Part shown: positions 36,366 through 45,646 of the stretch, piece after piece
How positions within the stretch are numbered: the first letter of the stretch is position 1
How the letters are laid out: every line of letters begins with the position of its first letter
DNA from: Linyphia triangularis
Taxonomy: Eukaryota > Arthropoda > Arachnida > Araneae > Linyphiidae
NCBI GenBank assembly: GCA_963978545.1
Contig: OZ021726.1
Location: forward strand, 54,357,959-54,421,958
Direction of reading: 5' to 3'
DNA length: 64,000 bases
Notes under the pieces: generated by a model
The model's input: only the letters and a program-made list of their open reading frames with translations
Told to the model about the DNA's origin: nothing
The model's database searches: none
Translations under genes and position numbers: made by a program

Positions 36366-37063
36366 ACGTGTTTTAACCTATTTATTTCAGTTAAAACCAG
36401 TTCTAATCAATTAATTTCAGTTAAACCCATTCTAACTGAGAGATCTCAATTAGAACACGTTTTGATTCGTTCTAACGTATTTTGTTCAGTTAAAACCGGT
36501 TAAAGATTGGTTGCTAGTTAAATTTTTATGGTAATGGTTATGGTTTTATGGTAAATTCAATTGTATGTTTTGTTCAATCATAGTTTTTAATATTATTATT
36601 ATTATTATTATCAAAAACAGTTTTACAAGAGTTAGATAGATTTAAATTATAACTTGTTATATAATAACTGTTCAAATAATACAATTGTTTTTATGCATAC
36701 AAATAATTGAAAAAAATTTAATATTAAAATTCAAATACTAATTACAAATATTGTCTAAAATGTTATTTTACAGGATTGAGTTTTCAAAGAGAACTCGTTA
36801 ACTTCATATTGTTTAGTAAATATTTTACTAATAGTATCATCAAATATTAATCAGTCATAATAATATATCAATCAGTCATAATAATAAATCAATCAGTTAT
36901 AATAATATATTAATCAGTTAAATAAAATAAATAAAATATACGAGTTTTCCTAGCGCTCTCAAATTGAATGGATTTTAATTGAATTACTTCCGTTGAAAAC
37001 AGATTTTAACTGAAGCTCACCGTTAGAACGAGTTTTAACTGAAATAAATAAGATAAAACGAGT
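36366..37063. mobile_element. Inverted-repeat element with internal sub-repeats
   Basis: The left arm (36,366-36,441) and the reverse complement of the right arm (36,990-37,063) share TTATTTATTTCAGTTAAAA and a following GTTCTAAC / CAGTTAAA pair over about 75 bp. Within each arm a ~35-bp module (TTTCAGTTAAAACCAGTTCTAA) is repeated. The centre contains an ATT microsatellite (36,590-36,611) and a 21-bp minisatellite. No reading frame is present. It is likely a foldback or MITE-type element; its outermost ends are uncertain. Confidence 0.65.
36849..36921 (+). repeat. 21-bp tandem repeat, ~3.5 copies
   Basis: The unit is AATCAGTCATAATAATATATC with minor changes (TTATAATAA, AATAAATC). It lies inside the 36.4-37.1 kb inverted-repeat element. 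Confidence 0.85.
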
Positions 37064-38778
37064 ATTGACTCTTCGTCACATGAAAGAGAATTCAAGATAT
37101 TTCGATTCTTAAGCATTAGATTAAAATAGTTTATCTTAGATTGATACTCAATTATTAAGTTTTAAAATAATTACTTTGCTCTTTTCAGTGGTGATTTAAT
37201 TTCAAAATAAGTTTAATTCGTAAATAATTCATTGGTTATCAGAACTCTCGTTTGATGCATTAGCACATTCAATTCCAATATCGATATATATCTGATAAAA
37301 ATAAATCAACTGTTTCAATCTATTTTGGAAGTTACTGTCTACAAGCAGGCGTCATTAATAAATATAAAAGCATTTTTAAAGTTTGGGACTTCTTATACAT
37401 AATTTTTTCTCCTATCTTAAACTTATTCATCAACATTCATAAATATCAAACATATGTATAACATGAGAACATTTTAATTTATTGTGTGGCAACAATACTG
37501 AAAAATCTAAAAATATGACTTATGAAGAATTAGAACACTTATCAAGTACGGGAACTTTTCAAATTTCAGCTTTGAACGCTTTATCTGGAGGAAATGCTCT
37601 TGATTTATTTTAGTATCACCCTATTCAACTGTCCTGAATATAATGATAGAGTTATAACCGACCATGGCTGTGTCTGTATCAAAATACCCTACTACCTAAT
37701 AGCACTGTCGAATTTGTTCTGAAGAACCTTATCAGCTTCTTTGTTTACATTTTCAGATAGCAAAGTATTTACTCAATTTATAGTGTTGGAAATGTTTCCT
37801 TGTTACATTGGTATTTCCCACGTTCCTGTACGCGCGCATCAGCTCCATTTGGAAATAACATACAAAAGCTCGCCATCCAGAATGTCTACCATTTAAGTAT
37901 TTATCTGTGGTATTTATGGAAAATAACACGTCTTTTGTTTAACATAATGCTTATTTGTCGGAACTTTCGAGGGAAACATTAGATTTGAATTTCGGAAATC
38001 TAGGTGAACTTATGAATTTATAAAATCATTTCAATATGGCATGAGTGAGTACTTCAACAAAGAGCACCGAGTTTGAAAATACTGAATTTAAAAGTTTTTA
38101 GGCAGATATTACGTAGATGTCAATGTTAAGATTAGAATGAACTAAAACTCGATTGGATAATATGCTAATGAATGAAACTGTAACTGGTTTATTACGTCAA
38201 TATATTGGTTTGCATAAAGTACTTAATTTCGTATTTGAATAATGTAGATTTTAATAAAATTCCTTTCAATGGCGCGGAGGTAAGAATAGATAAAATTAAT
38301 AGGGTATTTTCTAACCTTAAGTGTGCTTGAATTTTTAATGCGGATTGTACAAAACTATTTAGTTTTAAGCGCCAAATTTAAGCATTGTAACCATCGTATA
38401 TCTTGAAGGTATTTTTAATATCTCCATTACACTTATATATTTCCTGTCCCCGTTACACTTATATATTTTATGATCCCGTTCCATGTATTTTCTCCCTTTA
38501 TTCACGCTGTACCGGGAAAAAGAAGCCTGTCAAGTTCCTGCTATCTTGCAGTTGAATATGAGCACTAGTCATGTTCCTCATCCCTCCTAGAGAATGTAAA
38601 ATGTGTAATGACTCATGTCTAAATTAAACTTATCATTTTTTTTTTCCTAGAATCATTTACAAATTGCGTCCAGTTTAATTTATTCATCAATCTTTACACG
38701 CCGTTTACAATCTCGGGGAGACCATGCTTACTCGCATACTCGCACAGTGCGAGGTAAAATAAAACCATGCTTCTCTAT
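37064..38778. other. Mostly AT-rich non-coding stretch
   Basis: A short near-repeat, ATTACACTTATATATTT / GTTACACTTATATATTT, lies at 38,425-38,470. From about 38,715 the sequence becomes GC-richer as it approaches the inverted-repeat element; GCTTACTCGCATACT at 38,727-38,741 is also present inside that element's right end. No gene is seen. Confidence 0.55.
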
Positions 38779-38962
38779 GGGGACGTTCACAGTGGAGACT
38801 GGTCGGTTTACCTGGGATACTCGCATGAATCCAGGTAGGTTTTTCTCGGATGAATGCTTACTGGCATAGTGCGGGGGTACTCAGTGCGCATGTGCAACTT
38901 TGATCCGTTGCTGATTTATATCGAGGATTTTTCTAAAATTGAGGTTATTAGTGTAAATAATT

Positions 38963-39390
38963 ATGTGTATTGCACATAGTTACTGCATATAGTAATAACA
39001 CATGTGTACTGCAAATAGGTACTGTACGTGTATATTGCAAATGCTTGTTGCAATTAGGTATTGCATATGTGTATTGCGAATAGGTATTGCCCATATATAT
39101 TGAGAATAGTTATTGCACATGAGGATAGCAAATAGGTATTTCACATGGGTATTGCAAATAGGTATTGCATATGAGTATTGTGAATGTGTATTGCACATGA
39201 GTATTCCAAAAAGGTATTGCACATGTGTATTGCACATGGGTATTGCAAGTAGATATTGCACATGAGTATTGCAAATGATTTTTGTGTATGTGTATTGCAT
39301 ATGAGTATTCGAAATAGGTATTGCACATGTGTATTGCATATGTGTATTGCAAATAGGTATTGCACATGGGTATTGCAAATAGATATTACA
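38963..39390 (-). repeat. 13-bp minisatellite, ~30 units
   Basis: The units are GGTATTGCACATG and TGTATTGCAAATA with variants, mostly alternating. Because 13 is not a multiple of 3 and the units lack stops on the minus strand, all three minus frames stay open. They yield a 13-residue periodic translation (...CNTHMQYTCAIPI...) that reaches 215 codons by running into the SINE. This is a repeat artefact and not a gene. Confidence 0.9.
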
Positions 39391-39416
39391 ATTTTTATTC
39401 TGAAATTTTTTCGAAT

Positions 39417-39590
39417 ATCCTGATATCTGTGTGGTTAGTGATCTAGTCTCGCATGCCAAAAGTGCCGGGTTCGAATCCTGGATTTGGCATAGATGCTTGT
39501 TGTGGTTCGGAATCCACGTTAAGCTATAAGTCTCTGTTTCATTAGCCGTCATTTTGCATAAATAAGTCTTTGAGCGTACAAACCAACCGA
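39417..39590 (+). repeat. tRNA-derived SINE, family 2, fullest copy
   Basis: The A-box region is TCTGTGTGGTTAGTG (about 39,426), the B box GGTTCGAATCC (39,468-39,478), and the body GGAATCCACGTTAAGCTATA. It ends GTACAAACCAACCGAAATGG and runs directly into the tail-like array, so the head and the first array unit probably form one composite SINE. Confidence 0.88.
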
Positions 39591-40668
39591 AATGGAAGCT
39601 TGTGTAAAAGCGACCCTTTAGTGACAACGCAAAAACTTGATAGGCTGCATCTTATCGACAACTAATCTATCTGTCAAATTTCAATTCGATTGAATGACGG
39701 CAAGTGGGTTAATTAGTCCTCAGAAGCCAAAATGGAAGCCTGTGTAAAAGCTTCCTTTTAGTGACAACCCCCAAACCTCGATAGAATGCGTACTCATCGA
39801 CACCGAATATACATGCCAAGTTTCAGCCCAATCAGATGACGGCAAGTTGGTTAATTAGGTCTCAGCAGATTTTCCCAGGCATCAGGCATACACATACACA
39901 AAATCGAAGTTAATATAAAATATTTAAAAATAACCCCTAAAAAACTAAAATTTTAATATCAACCTTTTATATGCATTTCTAATTTTCATGCACAAATTGC
40001 AACTTATTGAATTGAGATAATTTTGATAGAGTTTGACAACTACTAAAAAACATCCACTCCGAAATATTTACTAATTTTTTATTTTTTTTACACCAAAACT
40101 TGATTGAATGCATCATATATAGAACAAGTCTATTTGCCAAGATTTTTGCTGTGCGAAGATCTTGCTCGTCAAATTTAATAGGGGAAGGTTTCCTTCATTA
40201 AAAATCGTCAAATTGAACATGTTTGAATACAGCTTAGTATCTGGATAATAGAACGTGAGTAAAAGCTTACAGGTCTGAAGAAATGCAATAAAAAGTGGGT
40301 AAAAGCGGCATTTATGTGACAGTCCCAAAAATTAATAAGAAAAAAAATTTATCATAGACAACGAGTCTACCATCCAAGTTTCAGTTCGATTGGATGACGG
40401 GAAGTAAGTTTATTAGTAATACAAACCCCAATTAAATCGTGTGTAAAAGCGGCCTGTTATTGACAGTGATAGCCCCCAAAATTTGATGGAATGCAATCTT
40501 TATCTACAAAAATGTATTTCTCAAATTTCAGCACAATTTCTTCCCTACAAGTTGGTTTATTCATATTTCAAAACGGTTCAAAGAAGTGTGTGCAAAAGCG
40601 ACCTTTTAGTGACAGTGGCACTCACCAAAACTTGATATAATGCAACCGTATCGACAACGAATCTACCC
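39591..40668 (+). repeat. Array of ~130-bp LINE-tail-like units
   Basis: The unit runs through GTGTAAAAGCGRCCTTTTAG, TGACA, a CCAAAACTTGATAGAATGCA block, ATCGACAACGAATCTA, AAGTTTCAGTTCGATTGGAT and GACGGCAAGTGGGTTAATTA. Units are at about 39,591, 39,729, 40,093 (partial), 40,297, 40,437 and 40,573 (partial). Unit 2 ends in CACAAAATCGAAGTTAATAT (39,897-39,916), a terminal motif also found at 48.26 kb. The unit resembles a LINE 3' end captured by a SINE. Tandem copies within one locus are unusual. Confidence 0.75.
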
Positions 40669-41028
40669 TTTTTTCTATATTAGCCAAACAAAATGCTCAA
40701 CTACATTCTGTAATAAAAGTTCCATGACCTAAAATTTGTGAATATACACTTTTCACTGTATCTAAAAACCAATTTCATAGCAAAATTCTTTATTTAATTT
40801 CCGATTCTATTCTTTTTTCGAAACTTGGCGCTTTTGTTTTCTTCAGAGATCGTTGCTACGCGTGGTTGCTAAGAAAATCACGTGGTTTACATAGGAGTGA
40901 TCCAGGGTCTATGCGAGTATAACCTGCCTGGTAACCTTCCAGGTAAACCGTCCAGTATGCGAGTAAGCACCCATCCCGGCTCCACTGTGTAAGCACCCTA
41001 ACGCTCATACACACTGCACTGTGCACAG

Positions 41029-41703
41029 TAGAGATCGGAAATATCGATCAAAATAAATATCGATACTATATCGTTGCATAAAAAAATATCGATAAAATAT
41101 CGATTTATCAATGCAGAATTTTTTTTTTATTTGATTTTCAATTTTGTCAGAAAAGAAGTTTTTCGGTGCAAATTTCTACTTTTCATGAATTCATGCCAAA
41201 ATTGTTTTAATAAATAAATTATAAAAATTGTTTTAATAAATAAATTATATTTCAATCAGTATAAATAAAATACATTTGGATGTCAATGCATAAATTCCCA
41301 TTTATTCTTAAAGAAGAAATTTTGAAAAGTAGTTTACCGCATATTTTGCTGATAGAGATGTTTTTAATATTTAAAATTAGATGCAAATTCCAGTCACACG
41401 TTGGCAACAGAAACGGCGTTGTGTTAATGACTACTAATAAATGATCTTATTTTTCCATTACATTATGTTTTCTTTTCAGTTAGGGTGCCATTTTAACTGT
41501 CTCTCAGCCAAGTTCAAACTCTAGTTTTGAAAAGGGAATAAAGAAAATTGAAAAAACACATGGAACTACAAAACAATCATCAAAAAACTAAAAATGTTTA
41601 AAAATATCGATATATCGATGACTTGTATCAATATTTTCAATATCGATATTTTTCTCAAAATATCGATAAAAATATCGTCGTATTGATATATCACCGACCT
41701 CTG
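41029..41703. mobile_element. hAT-type non-autonomous element 1 (675 bp)
   Basis: The ends TAGAGATCGG...CCGACCTCTG are inverted repeats of the hAT 'YAGAGRTCGG' kind. The element is flanked by 8-bp duplications, GTGCACAG (41,021-41,028) and GTACACAG (41,704-41,711), with one mismatch; an 8-bp duplication is the hAT hallmark. About 70-110 bp at each end is packed with TATCGAT (eight copies in total). The middle has a 26-bp tandem duplication (AAATTGTTTTAATAAATAAA, 41,199-41,250). No transposase frame is present. Confidence 0.85.
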
Positions 41704-41809
41704 GTACACAGTAGCAAAGACACGAATAACTTATTTTCCTACGACTCAACAGGAATGGCAATGTGAGACAGACATGCAATGGGTACATAAAATATGGAAG
41801 TGTAGTGGT

Positions 41810-42455
41810 CAGTGCTAGAAGTGTGGGTGGACGCGGGATGACGCGTCACCCCACTTTTCAAAAAATTACCCATGCGTCTCCCCACTTCTAAAACCATTAA
41901 AATCTATCCCCCCACTTTTAAAAACATTCAATCCATTTAAAAACTACTAAAGAAGAATAACTTTAACTTTTTAGCACTTTTTTTTAGCACAAGAAGGAAA
42001 ATACCCGTTCGCAAATTTCTTTTTTATTTTCAATTTTTGATTGCACGATATAATACTTATATATACAATCAATGACAAAATTGTTGAAAAAAATCATCCT
42101 ATCAGTGTCTTGCACTATGCATCATTTTTAAAAAGATGTTTGAGTTTTTTTTTTTAAATTTCCTACTATTTTTTTCAGTTTTTATTACTAAATTTTGAAC
42201 AATACTGGGCATTGAACATTAGATAGTACTCAAATTAGATAAACATAGATTTTTTCTTCTTAAAAATATATCAAGCATGTAGGGAAAAGCAAAATGTTGT
42301 ATAATGTTGCATAATGTTATAAAAATATATTATAGTACTTTGTATAAAGGTAGATGTACTTTTTTTTATCAAATACAGTGGGGGGGGGGGGGGGCTGCAC
42401 TTTCCACCAACTTTTGGACGTCCCCCTCACTTTTTTTCTCCCACTTCTACCACTG
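41810..42455. mobile_element. hAT-type non-autonomous element 2 (646 bp)
   Basis: The ends CAGTGCTAGAAGTG...CACTTCTACCACTG are inverted repeats. They are flanked by GTAGTGGT (41,802-41,809) and GTAGTGGG (42,456-42,463), an 8-bp duplication with one difference. The inner ends are C/G-rich (CCCCACTTTT runs and a G16 tract near 42,380). No protein frame is present. The flanks carry a short older repeat, ACATGCAATGGGTACAT / ACATGCAATTGGTGCAT, which the insertion split. Confidence 0.82.
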
Positions 42456-43790
42456 GTAGTGGGGACATGCAATTGGTGCATTGAAGATATAGAATGGTTA
42501 GAGCATATAATTATTTAATTTTACAACCTAGTTATGAAAGTACTTAAATAGTAAGGATATGTTTCCATATTAAAGACTCCAAAATGTGCAGAGTATAATA
42601 ACTACTTTTATTATTAAAAGACCAGAAAATGAACTGGTGCATCACATGCATTTTTGTATTGTATTGTATTGTATTTACCTGATCTCATCTTATTATTTAC
42701 ATCTATAGCAGATAAAGGTAATTTATCAGTTTTTGTAAAAAATGCAAACACATTTCAATATACTTTTTAAAATTTAATTGTATATTGTTAAACATGTCTA
42801 TCTTTAATACAGTATGGTATGTTATATACAAAATGAAAAAATGAATTTTTCATGAGGCTGCTAGTTTTTTTTTTTTTTTTTTTTTTTTTCCATTCTTATT
42901 GTAAATTTTTTTACGTTTCCTAGTGTTCGATCTTCAGTCAAGTACAATCCCGCTGATCTGTCTTTTCTATATCCGTATAAACCCCGAGATTTTTCCGATG
43001 GAATAATATAAACATTCCAGCCGAGTGCGTATAAGAAAACTGTTAAAATGGAAAACTGCCTCAATAAGTACTTTAAATACAGAACACATATTTCAAACCG
43101 TTTATATAAGAAAACCGGGGAGAAATTGATGGATGGAATATAAATTAGTTTTTAGACAAGATTTATACAACAGATGTTTGAAGCAATACGTAACAAAACA
43201 AATGCAATCTGACATAGTATTAAACATTTGAAAGCAGTGTCTGTAAACAATGTCTGGGATAATAACTACAGATGACTATATCTGAAGTGTGACTCTATAC
43301 TGCGGATGGATTGGGACTATATTTATTACATACATTTGAATTAACAGTTTATAAAAACAAGATCTTTCCTGAATTTACGCAGTCTTTCATTATGAAATAA
43401 TACAACTCAATAACTTCAACCCCTTAATGATTCCTATAAAAATATTCCAATTAAGAATTACTCAACAATACTTCTAATCTAGGTCAAAAGGGAAAAAACG
43501 TTAAAAAATCCTTTAACAGTCATTAATATTTTCTGATTCATTATGAGGCATTATATAAGATTAATTGTGAATGACGTAGCAAAATCAGAAACTAAGCAAA
43601 ACAGAGTGGGTAATTAAAGAAGATTTTACAAAACAAATTGTTCTAGAATTTAATTATTAAAGGGACACGTATCATTAAATTACTTTTTAGTATTATAAGA
43701 TGAAAATTTATTATCTTTTTACTAGTTTGCCATTTCAAACTACTGAATTATTAATTGACTTGAAAGGGTAGTCATTATTGAATCCGAAAA
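42456..43790. other. AT-rich non-coding stretch
   Basis: A TTGTA microsatellite lies at 42,655-42,677 and a poly-T run at 42,866-42,889. A less AT-rich patch at 42,905-43,060 has a 67-codon minus frame that ends in the poly-A complement and resembles nothing. No gene is seen. Confidence 0.55.
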
Positions 43791-43799
43791 AAAAAAAAA

Positions 43800-44130
43800 A
43801 AATGAACAGCCAACTTGCGCTTCTATTAGAGCATGTTTAATTAATGTTCCTTGGATTGGGGACATACATTTAGCCAAATTGCATTTCGCGGATGGAATAA
43901 AAAGCTAGAAAAACTGCCTGGATGATTCACTTAATTAATGCTATTAAAGGAAAATTAATGCATTTATTCTTTGGAGTTGAGAGAGTATAATTAAAATGCA
44001 CATTGGCAAAGACTAACGCTAATTGTGATTTGTTAAGTAATAATTAGTGTTAATATTTTCCGAGATTAAGTAGAAAAACTGAGAGGAGAATTGCGCTACT
44101 GTCTTTAAAATAGTCGCTTCCACATATGCA
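43800..44130. promoter_or_regulatory. Possible conserved non-coding element rich in TAAT cores
   Basis: This is a homopolymer-free block with TTTAATTAATG, CTTAATTAATGC, AAATTAATGCATTTAT, GCTAATTGTG and ATAATTAGTGTTAAT. These are clustered homeodomain-type cores in otherwise varied sequence. The appearance fits a developmental enhancer, but without alignment to another species this is only suggestive. Confidence 0.25.
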
Positions 44131-44900
44131 GGGTGTTGAAAAAAAAGAGGGAACAAATTTTAAGTGGATGTAGTACAGATTGAAACTAGAAATTTTCGTC
44201 AAACATATGGTCTAAGTACTGTACAAAACCTCTACACGCAAAGACGATAGCAGGCGTAAGATAGTGAAAACAAAGACATAATGTGAAAACACAAAAAAAT
44301 TACGTAGAAGTTGAAAATGCAAGTTCAATGACAACATTTTAAAATTTTTGTTCAAAAGAGGACCTTTAATACATGAGGATCAGCGGCAAAGTTTTGCATA
44401 CGTACTTTAGACACCATGTTTATACCTAGACACCATGTATATGTCACGTATTTGGGTTCAATGTAACCTTCAATAGGAAAGACGATCTAGCGATAATGGA
44501 ATGAACGAATGTATCCAAACAGCAGTTTCTATGCATTTTATTTTAGACCATGCAATCATTTGATGAAAATTGTTTATTTGTTGAGATCTTTAGTTTATGA
44601 CATTTTTTAAACACCATGTATATATTATATATTGAGGTGAGTCATGCACTTGGTGAGTAATTTGGTGACATTTAATCTCTGAAGTTTCGGCTTATTATAG
44701 GATGACGACTTTTGATAGCAAAAACTTCATTTATAGTTAACTTCATTAATTTCCTGTACAGTTACTATCAAATCACTCGTTTTGACAAATTTCTTATTGA
44801 ATTTTACGAAAATTTTACTAATCTTACTTAGACCTTTAAACTGATATACACTCATTTCCAAAAGTGCAGAATAATTCGTTAAATACATTAACGATGGCAT
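44131..44900. other. AT-rich non-coding stretch
   Basis: It begins with AGGGTGTTGAAAAAAAAGAG, a string of the kind seen at transposon or retroelement ends. It contains GTACTGTACAAAAC near 44,217, the same 14-mer found at the right ends of elements A and B. I could not define an element. No gene is seen. Confidence 0.4.
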
Positions 44901-44913
44901 TAAAGTTAGCGCA

Positions 44914-45646
44914 ATGGTTCAAAAAATTACTTGTAAAGAATTGGAAGATATAAGGCAAAACATCGCGCAAATGCAAATCGGCTTCAACATGCGCATAAAA
45001 ACGACGTATGTCGGAATGAATTTAAAGCGGCCTCAGTGGGAAAATGGTGCTATGAAAAGATTTGATGGAAATTTTGCGACTGTTTGCTACGAATTGCTGT
45101 TCAACAATAAACAAAGACGCAAGATGCCTAAAGATGCAATTTGGACATGTTTAAGAAAGGTAAAATATTCGGCATGCTGGAATCTGGTCGATTATAAACG
45201 GAAAATTGGAAGTGTCACAAGCGTTGAATGTTTCCCAGCTTGCCATCTTAAAACTAGAAAAGTTTCAGACAACTGGAAATGTTGCACGACGGGCAGTACC
45301 AGGTCGGATAAAGGTAACAACTACTCCGTTGACCGTTATTAGACGATTACTGCCCGACGTCCGAAAAATTCTTCTGCTAGTCAACTCAGTTCGATAGAAC
45401 ATGAGTGGGACATCTTCGAGAGACATATTTTCAGAATTAAAAGACGTATTTCCAGAAACTTCAATCAAGGAAATTTCCAGAAAGATCAATGGTTCCAGAA
45501 TTAAAAACCGTTCTCTTACAGGAATGGGAATATCTAAGCATAAAACTAATAAAAACCTTATTGAAAGCACGAAAAAATCGTTGTGCTGCATGTGGGGCAG
45601 TAAAAGGAAGCCATACACCCAATTAATTTTCTGGTTTCCATAATTG
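44914..45646 (+). pseudogene. Tc1-like transposase pseudogene lacking its catalytic core
   Basis: With frame changes, 45,135-45,390 reads MFKKGKIFGMLESGRL, then EVSQALNVSQLAILKLEKF and TTGNVARRAVPGRIKVTTT, then TARRPKNSSASQLS. This is the paired helix-turn-helix DNA-binding part of Tc1-like transposases. It runs without a break into SIEHEWDIFERHI and KRRISRN (45,391-45,460), the 'P(I)EHxWDxxxRR' region near the third acidic residue. The end reads VPELKTVLLQEWEYLSI, then ARKNRCAACGAVKGSHTPN and a stop at 45,633. Roughly 150-200 codons with the first two catalytic Asp residues are missing between ASQLS and SIEHEWD. Together with the stops, this makes it inactive. The 5' 200 bp is not recognised. 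Confidence 0.8.

Larger units (their letters stand above)
38779..40998. mobile_element. Inverted-repeat DNA element carrying minisatellite, SINE and tail array
   Basis: The left end (GGGGACGTTCACAGTGGAG..., then GGTCGGTTTACCTGG... and CCAGGTAGGTT) matches the reverse complement of the right end (GGGTGCTTACACAGTGGAG..., GGACGGTTTACCTGG..., CCAGGCAGGTT) over about 70 bp, with a 20-25 bp length difference. These ends are distinctly GC-rich. Between them lie a 13-bp minisatellite, a SINE and a 130-bp-unit array. No transposase is present. 'GGG...GTTCACA' ends resemble PIF/Harbinger types, but no 3-bp target duplication is clear, so the superfamily is open. Confidence 0.6.

Noticed and set aside
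38980..39627. 215-codon minus-strand open frame and two overlapping shorter ones
   Set aside because: It is the 13-bp minisatellite read in all three frames, running into the SINE. The translation has strict 13-residue periodicity and no start or promoter.
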